64,000 nt of DNA from Aradus depressus (taxonomy: Eukaryota > Arthropoda > Insecta > Hemiptera > Aradidae). Position 1 is the first letter of the stretch; each line of letters opens with the position of its first letter. The notes under the pieces were generated by a model. It ran no database searches and was not told the origin of the DNA. It saw nothing but the letters and a program-made list of their open reading frames with translations. The stretch covers positions 25,876,051 through 25,940,050 of the forward strand of contig OY759218.1 of the NCBI GenBank assembly GCA_963662175.1. Reading direction: 5' to 3'. The position numbers and the translations under genes were made by a program. Of the stretch, positions 1 to 13,800 are shown in pieces.

Positions 1-699
1 AAGTAGGCATTTTATTCAGTACAGAATTGTTTATTCATTTAATTGAATTTAATCTATACATAGATTTTCAATTGATATGCGAATGCACATATGCAGGTGA
101 AAATGAAAAATTGTAAGATTTTTATATTTTCACAGAACAAAATGAACTCGGAAATTACATACAGTAGGAAGAAATTTACGCAACTGACTTGGTGAAATCA
201 ACCTTTGAATGGCAAACAAAATTTACACATGAAATATAATTCTATCGTATATAATCCCATGAGCAAAACAAATCTCAAAGTAGAAAAATATAATTCCTAA
301 CTTTTGAAGTAAACGCATTTCATAGCTTTATATATTATAATTGTTGTAGAAAAATATATCACATCATAAAATAGTGTGAACCTTCAAATATTATCTATAT
401 ACTCCAATTCAATAAAATGTAGTATATCATTATATAACACAATGCATAACGCGTAAAAAAAAATTAATAACAATAATAATAACACAGGAGAGTAAGCGAA
501 AACTCAATAAAATAAATATTATTAGATTCATTCTCTTATTCGTTATTAATATTGATATTTTTTATTTATTTTTTTTTTAATTATAAAACTATGAGATGTT
601 ATTTGATAACTCTATGAGCATTTCTGATATTTCAAAGAATCGATTGCCACCAGAACAAATTAGATCGGATAAATCATTTTCATTTTCAAGAAATCTAAA

Positions 700-1016
700 A
701 ATCCACTTTTTTTGCAGTCTTTTTGTTTAAACAAAAAAACGGCTGAACCTAATTTGATAATTTGAAAAAATTTCTTTCAAATCATATTGACGTTGATACA
801 CTTCGATTGGCACCAGAGCGGAGTCAATATAATTTTTTGTTCGCGAGATTTCGTGCAGAAACAATTGACCACGTATGTACGTACACACAAATACATCTTT
901 CAAAAATAGTGTAAAAATACTGTAGTGACCTTGAAATATAAAAATATGTTGAAACTTTTGATTTCTATTTTTGGACCATTATAATAACTTCCCTATATGC
1001 TGGGAAGTTAAAAAAT
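700..1016 (+). repeat. Dispersed repeat copy ending in a GGGAAGTTA fold-back
   Basis: Ends with AACTTCCC, a short loop, then GGGAAGTT. The same terminal fold-back and preceding text recur at 24560-24682 and 44030-44396, and partly at 13030-13160, 14030-14200 and 19300-19400 (opposite strand). No coding capacity was seen. The rest of 1-1035 is AT-rich intron with nothing recognisable. Confidence 0.5.
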
Positions 1017-1035
1017 ACAAATAAAGCTAAAATAC

Positions 1036-1249
1036 CTTAGTTCCTTCACGCTGGGATCGCAACGTCCCGAAGTGGTCTCTGTTAGGTCTGGCGTAAGGAG
1101 GGTTGTAGTTGTCATTAAACTGGAATAGATTATCGTTTTTCCGAAGAGTTGCTTTCGGTGAATTCATAGTTTTATTTGGAGGTACAAGGACAGGCTCCGC
1201 ATATGTTACCTCTTCTTGAGGTAACAATTTAGGTTCTGCATGCATTCTC
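1036..1249 (-). CDS. Sema1a: Sema-1a exon 17, cytoplasmic tail
   Basis: Residues about 668-739: [51 protein letters not shown]. The proline-rich tyrosine-containing tail fits the cytoplasmic region of insect Sema-1a. Acceptor ATCTAG (phase 2 in), donor GTATTT (phase 0 out). I saw no stop codon or further exon in 1-1035, so the remaining tail lies off the window. Confidence 0.88.
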
Positions 1250-4200
1250 CTAGATACACAGAAACAATTATTAATATTGGATTTTAATATATGAGATGTC
1301 TGTTACCTAAGAAATTAATTTACTCATCAGAATAGCATCCGTTTCATTAATTACACTTGTGGGAATCTGAAGCATGAAAATATATGCCAGTGTTTTAAAA
1401 TCTTGACTTTTTAGTGTCAATCAAAATAGGAGATGTGATCTCGGGTTTCGACGAGTCTGCATTTGAGAAAGGAGGCCAGACTTCCGAAAAATGATAGACC
1501 ACTGGGGAGAGGAGAGTGGCTGGGGAACAACTTCTTGTTCGATCTCTTTAGGTTTCTTTTAGCGCGATTCTGAGTTTTTGAGGTCACAAATTGAAATTTT
1601 CTGACGTGAGAAGACCCACTTTTCCACCTGTTTTACTTCATCTATCGTTTCGAGTTGCCTGGACATTGTGATGCAGCTCACCCCACGTTGCTCACAAACG
1701 TCTCACAAACACAGACTTCGGAACGCTGTAGCTCCCTGGTAATCTTTAAAGAACATTTTTTGAAAGAAGTTTTTTTTAATAGGAAACATGGTTTCCACAT
1801 AATTAGGCAAATTTATAACTTAAGGTACTTGTAGCCGGTAGCACAGATGTAGCGCGCTTGTCTATTGTGGGAAGGATTGCGAGTTCGATCTCAGCGGAGA
1901 CCTTGGGGACCTTTTTTATCTGGGGTTAGAGAAACCCGAATGAGCACTCCGGCCTCCTGAGCCAGTGCAATGTCAGATACTCCTTAAAGAAACCTACCAT
2001 GATCCCTAATTAAACTTGGGTAGGCAAAATGTAGGACTCCCAAAGTAGGAAGGGCTCAAGTTCACGAAGGCGATATGATCTCGTAGTTGAAGCCCGGGCA
2101 TGAGTCAAAAAAACAAACAAGCTCTATTCATGACTAGAAATTGTATGGAGAATATGTCGACGTGTATCCTCTTTAAGGTTGTGAAAAATTATATTAGAGA
2201 AATTTCCTATTTTTTTTTTTTTTTTCAATATGTTCTGTTTTGTTACATTTGTTATCGCCATTTGTTCTTGATCTGTTGCAAGAACTACTTCTAGTGGTAT
2301 ATCTGTTATACAGCTTCAAAATATCACATCACATCCAATGGATGTCATACCAGTTATTCCGGGAACGGTGTTTTGCCCCAGTTGACTTAAGTCGTTTTGT
2401 TATGTCTAACAATTGGGTCGTGAAAAAATGACTAAAGTCCACACTTTCCGGAATAACTGCTCAAGTCATCTAACAACTATTGCACCTGCAACGTAGCCAG
2501 GGGAAGGTGGTGGGAGGTCTCCCAATCCCAGCTGTCAAAATATAATGGCCATCTTACAAACAAAACGGCGGCGCGTGACAATAGAAAAAAACGTTTTATG
2601 TAAAATAAGGAGATACTTGCATGTTAACGTTTTGCCTTTGTTCAAAATATTCGTATTCTGTGTCAGGATACGGTAAATTATCGTCTTCATCCTTGTGGCA
2701 CTTCCGGCCACACAAATACCCTGAGACAAAGCCAACGAGGAGTGCGGCCAGAGACGCGGCCACTACAGACATGGCCATTGTCTCTACAGTGTAGTGAAGG
2801 GCAGAACTGTCGGCTGCACTCACTTCCGGTCCTATCAAAAACACATTTCATCTGGTAATTTAAACATTTAATGGTTTAGGAAAAAAAAAAGATGCACGCA
2901 AAATCTTTGTTATTAACAGAAATTGAGTTTTATTATTATTATCCCGGAATTTCAAAAAAAAATTGGAAACACCTCAATATCTTGGTTTCTACAGAGAGTA
3001 GGAATAGGGGAGGGGGTTCGTTGTAAAGCTAGTGATCTATCCTTTCTATAATAATATTATTGATTCGGCCCTCCACCAGAGATCCCCATGCTCACTAACT
3101 TAAACGTTTTCAATTAAATGGAGAATCAGGTTGTGCATCTTTGTTAAGGTCTTTCAAAAAGAAGCAACTGTTATCCGAAACATTTTTGGATATCGCTATT
3201 TGTTTAAAAATGACCCAATGGAATGGAATACACCATATTTTTAAATCGATATTCACTCTCACCCTAATCGAAAAATAAAAAAATAAAGCAAAATCTTCCA
3301 GTTTCTTAAACCCCTTTTGTCTTATGTGTTGAAAGACGGCTTTCAGAAAACTTTGGGAGCACTTTCCGAGTAGGAGGCCGAGCCTACAGTATTTCTGGAA
3401 GTGGTCAAGGAATTCATAATTTGAAAGCTTACTTCAATACCTTTTAGAAACAGGAAGAGTTTAATTAGTTTATAGATTAGGTTGATTGTGAGAGAAGAGT
3501 TACAGAGGGAAAAATACGATTTTATAACAAATGTTTAAAAAAACTTTGCTTCTTTTTGAAAGGCTGTTTGGTAATACTTTTAACTCTTTTTTTGACGTCA
3601 CAGAAATCTTGTACGCAAATTAACGGCTTTGAATAACAGCAGAAAATGAAACATCTTTCCTCAGCAGCTGACTTAACTAATAAACTATGACGAGCACCCT
3701 AAAGATCACAGTATCTTAAATTGTTCAAGAGTTATAGCCCTTCAAAAACAGCAATAGCGTTTTCGAATGTAATATATCACGCTTTATCAGCAAGATAATT
3801 TGATGGAATGCAGTTATTAACTAGTATGTTTTTAAACAGATTTTACTAATTGGAACAAAATGAAAATTCTAAAGCCAACAAACTAACGATATACAAAACA
3901 AATAGTTAAAATATTTTCTTACCTAGATAATTATTGCCGTCTTCGTGAACGATTGTGATTACTTCCCCATCTCCACTATCTTTGTTTCGTTCGGTGTCGA
4001 TCTTAGGAACAGTGGCAGAGAGTCCACCAACGCTGCTTGCATCCTTCCCTTGAACTTTACCAGCTGAAAACATTGTATATCTGTTATACAAACAAACATT
4101 AGAACTCCTTCCTCAGAGTTAGTTAGTTAGTCCTCAGATGACTCCCTATAAAGGGCCTCTATGACCAATGAATGAACACCCCTAGCCTAGTGAGTGAATA

Positions 4201-4359
4201 CTTTTAACAAATTCTAAGTTGAGGAACGCGGACATATTGTGGAAACTTGTAATAAATAAATAAAACAAACTTATTTTTGAAATATTGTCTATTCCACTAA
4301 AGATATATATATATATATATAAATGTTGGTGAAAGTTGGTGTAATGCCGAAACCGGTAG

Positions 4360-4402
<43 letters not shown>

Positions 4403-4779
4403 GTGGAATGGACAACATTTCAAAAATAAGTTTGTTTTATTTATTGAATACTTTTAGATATTTCCTTATATTACAAGCCAGTTAATCGACTGTAAACCCT
4501 TGTAGTTATTTCTATGTCTTGTTGATGGCTTACACCTAAATAATATCAAATTGGCTTAATTGTTTTGACATCAGAAAATGTTTTCAATAGGCACTGCTGT
4601 ATATTTCCCCGAAAGCAGGCGCAAAGCATAAAACATTTTCCAGATGAATTAATGAATGCTAACTTGCTGTGCGCTTTTACTGTAAACTAGACAGGTCGTT
4701 AACCGAAATGAGACTTAACTGATTAGCATATGTCTTAGTGGCATTTAATTTTCAAAGTTAGGTTAGTTCTCCCTTAAGT

Positions 4780-4848
<69 letters not shown>

Positions 4849-7800
4849 TTCATTGACGTGGTAAATCATGAGTGGAGCAGGGGAGGAAAGGGGGTTGGGT
4901 GATAAGAAATAGTGCCTGCCCGAGGCAAGTTTTACCTATGCCGGTGGTGTCCGCGCACTCGACTCGTGCGCGTCTCAACAGATAAGGTCATTCACATACC
5001 ATACTAGCCACATGCTCACAATCAAAATATCGAGAAAAAAAATATTTTTTTCCTTTATTTTTCTTTACCACTGAGGCGCCCCCTGGGACTTGGCGCCTGG
5101 AGCGGCCGCTCCGTTCGCCCTATGGTAGGGCCGGCCCTGATAAGAAAGATGATAGTTTAGTCGTGGGTCTAATAATAATAATAATAATAGAAAATAACAA
5201 GTGAACATTTTACACTTGGTAACTAGGTTGGTGTGGTAAGTAGGGTAGAGGACGGCTTGATGTGCCTTCCAGTCGCGGACACAGTACATAAATGAACTAA
5301 GGAGACGACTTACTGGAGGGGCAGGACGTGTGGACTCCATGTTGGATATTTTGATAGAAGATTTTTTCGTCATTCCATCGTTGAGATCCTACAGACTTAC
5401 ATTTACCACTCAGTCTGTCCCAGGCACAATAAGGATCTTGAAGGGCCACACACTCACTGTCAACAGAACAATATAAAGTTTAATTTTTATAATAATAATG
5501 TTTGAACATTATTATTATAATGTATGAACATTATTATTATAATGTATGAACATTATTATTATTTGTTTATTCGCAATCCACCCTGGGTGTTCCACTTTAA
5601 ACGGCTACGATTCCAATAGCCAAACGGTTGATCTACTTGATTCCATAAGAACTGTAAGCCTCTATTAACTCGCTTATAATGAATTTGATAAAGTTAAATA
5701 AAGGTTTTATTAAACTCATCGTACAACAACTACTGACTCTTTTAATTTGTTTTTTTAACAGCTGACTTATATAAGTTTATATCGTACACCACACTACTCC
5801 CCTTCCAGGGACTGGAACACGATACACAGGGAAATTTATACACGATGTGTGAGACAGAACTAAGAACATCAAAATAAAAGAATACTATAAGGTGAATCTA
5901 ACTTCTAAGAGCAATTGACTTTGGCACAATTGTAGGCCTCTATTAACCTAATTAACTCGCTTATAATGAATCTGATAAAGTTAAATAAAGGTTTTATTAA
6001 ACTTATCGTACATCTATTTTTATTTTTTTTTAACAGCTGACTTATATACAGTTATATTGTCTCCACAGAACTCTTTGCTTTTCAAAATTTTTCGGACCCA
6101 GGTATTATTAGGATAGAGGTTTTTTAATAAGTAACTGACAGCTTTAAAGCTCGGGAACGCCACTGATATTCCCTCCGAAGGACGACGTGTTAAAGGACAT
6201 TTACCTCCCAGGTACAAAAATATAAAGACGGGTTCGAACTCACGACTTACAGCACAGTAGACAGGCACTACCTCTATGCTACCGACGTTCCCTCATACAT
6301 TTTTGATCATGTCTTTAAATAGACGTAGAATCCGATACCCAAGAAAAAACCGGTCAGCCTTTTCCAGTAAAAAGTTAAAAAGAAATGTTGCTCGCAATTT
6401 TTCCAAGACTTGGAAAAGCAGGCCTGTCACGAGGAGGAAAATTTGGTACGATGATTAAAAGGGAGCAATTAAAATATTCTCGAGCTATTTGGAAAGTACT
6501 TCCAAATTCAATAAACTTCCTTGGCGCCTACACAGGAAGTTTGAACTTTTCATTTCAGCTATTTGACATAAAAATAATTAGTGGTAACGTTTCCAAGTTT
6601 TCTATAATAGTATGATTTAATAATGCAATAATTTTTCAATACCTGCAACCTGAGTTTACTTTATCACATCTGTGCAATCTTAAAGAAAGTACTTCATAAT
6701 CGGAAACTACGATGAGACGTCCTTCTTGCTGCGCCTCAGTTCTTACAATCTGCAAATTTCTTACACTAACATTCTGAGGGAATACTTGTAATTCTTCAAT
6801 AACCACAGGAGTCACACGTTGGATGGAATCAGCTGACTCTGCATTAACAGTTTTTAAAACTTTTCCATTATCTACAAAACACAAAACATAGCATTATTCA
6901 AAATTATATGTTCCTATGGACCAAATATATATAACTAGCAGTAATACCCGGCGTTGCCCGGGGAACTTTGACTTTTCTCCCAATATCTCCTATAAGGCTA
7001 TTCAGTTCCTCGACAGTACATTCATGATGTTATAATTTTCAATTATTCATACGGAATAAGGCTTATAGTCCTTCAACTGTAGTAACGCTAGCTTTGGAGC
7101 TAAAACTAATTTATTCAAAAATATTTCTCATTAATCGTTGCAATGGTTTTCGAGTTACAAAGATTGCGTGAGTGGATGCTGGGATGGACCAGGGGTTGAT
7201 TAAAAAATATACCTTAACCTTCCGGTAGATAAAACTTATCTATTCAAAAAGATTCCTCATTAATCATTGCAGTGGTTTTTGAGTTACAAAGATTGCGTGG
7301 GTGGATGCTGGGATGGACCAGATATTGAGGTACTAATACGCCTATAACCTTCCACAGACGATGACGAACAAATTAAAAAAAAAAATAATCAAAGCCATCA
7401 AGCCGTTCGTGAGTTATAGCGGTACAACGCACAGACATTTTCAGCTTTATATATATGATGACAAAAATTGGTTGGGAGCTGGGTTTCTATCATTTTGTCT
7501 GTTTGTCCGGGGATCGAGCAAAAACTACTCAACTATATATGCACGAATCTTGCAGGGAATTTCACGGAAAGCTCAACAATGTAGGGCAATGTGGCACCAA
7601 CAAATTTTAAATTGGGTTGGGGTTGCCTTAAGATTCCACGGAATAGACATAATAAAATTTCTGCGAGCAGGTTATTCAAAGATCTGCTAATTGTATACAA
7701 AACAAAATACTTACCAGTTCCAATAAAAAGCACATCATATGATTTTCCACCAGGTGTTTTTATTTGGGGGTCCACAGCAATTTGGGTAAAACGATAGCTG

Positions 7801-10800
7801 GAATAAGAAAATCACAACAATTACTAACAAGAAGGTAATTAATTGTACTAAATTGGTGGGTGCCAAGAGGTGGAGGGAGCGATCGGGGCAAAGTTGGGAA
7901 ATATTAAATATTGATACACAAAAAAAAAAATTTGCAAATCACTTTTTTGTAACTAAAGAGGAAAATATTTTCTTATAATTATTTATCAACTACGTTTTGG
8001 TAACTAATCGTTTTTAATTTAGCACAAAATAATAAGTAGTTAAATATTTTTGTAGTTCAACTACTTATGAACCTGAAATAATTTTTGAATTTTACTAGAC
8101 CACGTTTGGGTTGTTAAATAAAACCATAATCTATAAACAGTATATTTTTAAATATAATTATTAGTTAGGTTTATTATAAATATAATAAACACCAAAACTC
8201 AACAGTCACGCCAAGCAAAAAGCAATACACGTATATTTTAGGTAGAAAACAACTTGAAATAAGGCCAGAAAGCCAAACTATATTACTAAAGTCCAAAATC
8301 AAACTAATAAATAGTAATAATAATACGTTATACGTTGATATGATTCATTGTTGTCCTTTCAAATTCCAACTCACCGTGTAGTCATAAACATAAATAAACA
8401 AGATACGAATTCCAAAGGCCAATCATTGTCCATTGACTGGAAAACCCGGCAGGTGGCACGAGACAATCACAAAAGTTTTGCATTTCATTGATTCAGAACA
8501 TCTTTAAATCCTTTTTATGAGAACTGACCGGTGCAAATAAAACTAGTAAATTTCTCGAAATTATTTGAAACAGCGAGTAGTTAAACAAAAATAATAGGAA
8601 CTAGTGAAAACTAGTTAACTACATAGGTACTACCAAATAAACTAATTATATTCAATTATATTTAACTGCTTATTTAATCTAATCTATTTAATTAAGAAAT
8701 ATAACTATTTTCAAAGCTAGTTTTCATCGTAGTTAACTACTTTTTTATTTAAAACATCCCAACTGTGGATCGGGGTAGTGGAGGTAGAGCTATCAGCATC
8801 AATAATTCCGACTATAAATAGCGAACTAAGAAAAAATATATATTCCAACCAAAAAAAAAAAATATCATATGCATGAACTTACTGAAAACTTGTTCGGATC
8901 AAGATAGGCTGCCGAAAAAACGATGGCACTGATTCATCCATAAGCGCATGTGTTTTAATAAAATTTAATGTTAAATCAGGGAGTGTTCTCGAATCGTTAA
9001 CACACTGTCCAGGTCTCGGGTCAGGAACCTAATGGATTGTAAAAAATAATATTATAAATATACGTAGGCGTTTAATATAAATTAGTATAGTTTAAACAGT
9101 GGCGGATTAAGCTTCTGCGGGGCCCTAGGTGATTGCAAATGTGGGGCCCCCCTAAAACGAAAACTTTTCAGCAATGTTTTTTATGGAGAACTAGGAAAAC
9201 TGAAATAACATTGTGAAAAATGAAAAAGCCTATTTGTTTTTTATTTTAAAAAAAAAATCATGCTTAATAGGGGGCCCCTCATACCTTTTATTGGGAAAAA
9301 TAACTCGGGTCAAATTCCTTGTCAAATTTCACCTGAATTATTTTTCCCAAAAGCGTGTAAAATCATTTTAAAAGACAAGTTTTTTTTTTTTTTTTTTTCA
9401 GACATTGGGGCCTTCAGCATCGGGGGCCCCTTTATCATCGAAGGCCCTAGGCATCTGCCTAGGTTTGCCTATTGGTTAATCCACCACTGAGTTTAAAAGT
9501 ACTAGAAACAACTATGATAGAGTCGTGAATTTGAATGCTTGCCCTAGGACTGCGTGGCCGAGCTGATCCTTCATTTTACTGCCCCTTAAAAAAACATTGG
9601 TTTTTTATATCACTCAACAGTAGAGATCATCCTTGTCATTTCACACTTTCGCTGATAGCAATGATTGCTATCATCGCTGTACTATTGATTACTGATATAA
9701 GTAATTTCACCTTACATTTTCTTCGATGTACCTGACATCGTACAGGCTCGGGACCATCGCTTAATGTCTCATCCGAAGGTCGGTGTGGTCAAGGTGTTTT
9801 CACCACCCAGATAAAAAATCTAGAGGGCCTCGGTCGGGTTTTGGACCCGCGATCTTGAACGCTACTGCAAGTACGCTACTTCTGTTTAAATGGTTTTAAC
9901 TTTGGGTTCTTGTTCGCGATTCTTTGTTTTCATTTACAAAAATAAATAGTAGTAAATGAATGAATATTTAAAAATAAAAAATAAATGTGAAATAGGATTG
10001 ATAAGAAGGTAAGTCTGGTTTTCTGTTCTAGTTTTTATATCAGACCAAGGGCGGTTCCAGGATGTTCATCAGGGGGGGTAAAATTTCGTTGGTTCAAGAT
10101 TTGGATGTTATACCCTATTCACAAATTTGGAAGGATGAAAGACAAGTGGGCCAATATTATGGCTGGTTTGACGAAGGGCATGAATTAATAATCAAGACTG
10201 AAATATTATTATAATAGTAACAGGTTGAGTAACAGTCTGAGTCTGTAAACGAATGACGTCATTAACGTCTATGCACAAGACCGCAAGAGGTCTTTCGCGC
10301 ATCACTAGGACATATTTCCCAATTTAGCGTACATATTTCTCTATACTTAACGAAAATGACTTATGAGCCTCTGCGCTAGGGGGGGTAGAGGGGGGAGTTA
10401 TGATTCCCCCCCCCCCCTTATATCCGCCACTGTCGCAGACAATATAATATAACCGAAATAAAGAGACCTAGCGAGGTCAAGCCTTCAAATTCATAACATA
10501 GGCTATTTACATGATTTCTAACCTTGACACTTTGTACAGGTAACCAATTAGAATTTAATTCAGATTGTTCTTTAAAATTCCCTTCGAATGTATCAGTAAT
10601 ATCCTGCAAAGCAAATGCACAGACAGCAGAACCCCCGATACTATTAACCGGGGTGGTGAAGACAGCATAGAGAAGGTGAGTCGTCACTGACCCATAGGTT
10701 CCCTCCACAAGCTCTGTCGTCGATTCTGAAATTAAATGAAAAAATTCATAAAAAGACATCTCCAAGGGATGGATTGGGCCAGAGTAATTACTTATCCAAA

Positions 10801-13800
10801 GATTTTTTAGGGTTTCATAGCATAATTCAATAAAACCGAATATTCTACACTAGGTACACAAAGCAGAATATACGCGCGATATACTACACCAAAGATTGTA
10901 CAGACCCAACCTTATAGAATATTAACTATAAATTTACTCATGATAAATCATTTATTGTCAATTCTAGCTAGCTTTTTATTATGGATCGAAGAATACATAA
11001 TGTAAAGGCCATTGAGGTGAATTCTAATATGGTTTTGGGAGCATCACAATAATTGTTATTAGTTAAGGAAGAATAACAATAAATTAACCTTTTCTCATGT
11101 GGCTGTATATCGCTGCATCGAGCAACATTTGCGACTGTTTCCCAAGAAAAAAACAGTAAACAAATGCATGAATCCGAATATACCGAGATTTTCGGTAATA
11201 ATATTTTGGTCAGGATTAGGTATCCAGGGATAATAGCAATTCCTAATATATACCCTTCAATTATTTACGGTGAAAATTATTTACTTACGTATTTCATTGA
11301 AATAGAATGGAAAATCTCCTTGAACTGAACAATTTAATCTCGATTTTAAAAATGACGTCCAACGATTCCGAAATCTATGAGGTCCACCTCTGTCATATTT
11401 ACACACTCGGGCAACTCGAGAAAATACAGCCTGAAATAAAAAAAAAAAATAATAATGTCCGTGTAGAGAAAAGGTTGTCAGCTACTTAACTATGTATACT
11501 TGTATATTTTTATGCATATTATAAAATTTATAACACTGTAACATTAAGGTGACCAACTGTACTCCTTTAGGGAGCTTGTACTCCTTTTAAAAACGGTACT
11601 CCAAAAATACTCCTTTGCAGTCTTTTGTACTCCTTTGTGCTCCATTAATAAATATAAAAAGCGGGTAGAAATAGTTTCACATTTTAAACAAGGGTATATT
11701 CCCCAAAAATATTTGAAATTATTAATTGAATTTGCAATGTGTTGCCTCGGCACTAATGCTGCTGTGGAGGGGGTACTTTTCATTGCAAATGATTGCTGGA
11801 GCAGTGAAAAATCACAATTATCTGCAGAAACACTAGCTGCAGTTTTAGCGGTAAAGTTCAACGTGCAGGACGCAAGTTGTTCTGACATAAGTGCGTTCTT
11901 AGAAGAAAATTCAGAACTATCGAAAAAAAATCGTTCAAAAGGAAAATATGATTTCAAGAATTAAAATGATGTAGATATATAAAATAATTATATTTCTATT
12001 AATTTTTATATTATTTTTTTTTAATTTATAGCCGAATGGTTGCGACTTAATGTTTTTTTCACAACTCCAATCACCATATCCAATGAAATTCCATCCATAC
12101 TCCTTTTGTAAAAAAAGTAGTTGGTCACCTTAGTAGCACACATGTATACTTTTGTGTTTATTAAACTATCAAATTTTCTTCTATATCAAAGACCTTTCGG
12201 TGAACTTATACTGTGCTATTGTATAAATAACACAAATAACACATGTATAAATATATATTATATTAGTATTTATATAAATACACAACAATACTTCCCTTAT
12301 GCTATTATTATAAATTGATTGATTGAAAAATGACTACCGTCTGTCCGGGATTACCACCAGCCACACCTCTAGCCATATTAACTAGTCTTAGGTTAGGTTT
12401 ATGACTCATGCCCGGGCTTTAACTACGAGGTCATATCGCCTATTACCAGAGCGCTCTTTTGTCACTCTGGTGGACATGAGCCCGACTCTACTGTGGGAGT
12501 CCTAAATTTAGCCTACCCTAAATTTTTATTCACCTAGGGTAAGGGGTCTTTAACGAGTACCTGACATCGTACAGGCTCTGGACCATCGCTTAACGTCCCA
12601 TCCGAAGGACGGCGTGCTTAAGTTTATTTTACCTCCCAGATAAATTAAACTAAGGGCCTCGGTCGGGTTACGAACCCACGATCTTGAGCTCAGAAGACAA
12701 AGAACGCCTACCACTGAGCTACCGGCGCCCTCTATTACCTAGTCTAAAAACGTTCACTTCTTTTTATAGTATTTCATTTTATCTGGATAACTTTAAAAAT
12801 CTCCATATACCCTCACCATGCTTAGGACCTTCGGAAGTAAACTTTTATATTAAAACATCGCCACTTTGAAACGAAAAATATTTTTTGAAAAAGTTTCTAT
12901 GAGACCTTTGAAATAAGGTCGACCCTGCTATTCGCAAGAAACATTTTGAGAAAATACCCCTGATCTCTCCCAAAAATCAACTAAATCTGTAGATTGCCTT
13001 CAGAGGGAGAGAGAGCGAAAAATTTGTTGATTAATTCGCGCTGAGGAAGTATATTGCTGGTGATTAGCGAAGACTTTTTATGGGGTCGGAAAACATGAAA
13101 TTCCGGGGAAATTCAACATCAAATTTTCGAACGATTACAAAACTTCCCCATTAGCTGAGGCAGTGAAACCCATTTCGAGATTACAAAAAAAAAAAAGTTG
13201 GGAAGGTTAAGGATTTTTTTATGAAATGTCCTTCATATAGGGATGCATCAAACGCCCCCTCTATATCAACTTTTATTATTTTATTAATATATAAAGCAAT
13301 TTACCTTTCCACAGTTAATATATTCTACTGCCGTTTCTCTGAAGAAAAAATAAACGAAATCCCCTTGAGTCATTGAACTCACAAAATTTGGAGCTGAAAA
13401 AAAAAAAATATTAAAATTAATAAATAAAATACAAAAAATTAAATAAATTAGATAAATGAAAAAAAAAAAAATATGGTTCTCTTGTTTAATTTCCTTACTG
13501 GTGTGTGCCTTACACCAGTATCAGGCCTTGCATCACACGAAGTCAGAAACATATATACAGAAAATAATACAAAAAGTGATTTGTGAACCTCGCATTAAAA
13601 TAATTCATATCAAGGATCCTAAGCTATGTTAAAAAATATAAATTAAATTACCAAACGATAATAGAGCAAAACTATAAAATGATGTTTCTCCTTCTAAATC
13701 TTTGGAGTTTATTCATTTTTAGATTCAGGGGGTTGGAAGGAAAAGATGCAATTCTGACCGATTACATAGCTTTCCCTAGACAACGTAATGCGAGGGAAGT

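Noticed and set aside
2240..2431. Short plus-strand coding frame
   Set aside because: AT-rich and repetitive, no splice context, no recognisable domain; lies in a Sema-1a intron.
5310..5373. Extension of the Sema-1a PSI exon past 5314
   Set aside because: The frame stays open for some codons, but GTAAGT at 5313 is a strong donor and only that site gives the phase needed for exon 15.
12640..12732. tRNA gene (A box GGTAGCTCAGTGG, B box GGTTCG)
   Set aside because: The same unit recurs with a long shared 3' body and target duplications at 29.4, 30.5 and 33.9 kb, so these are SINE heads. No complete cloverleaf with proper acceptor stem was seen.
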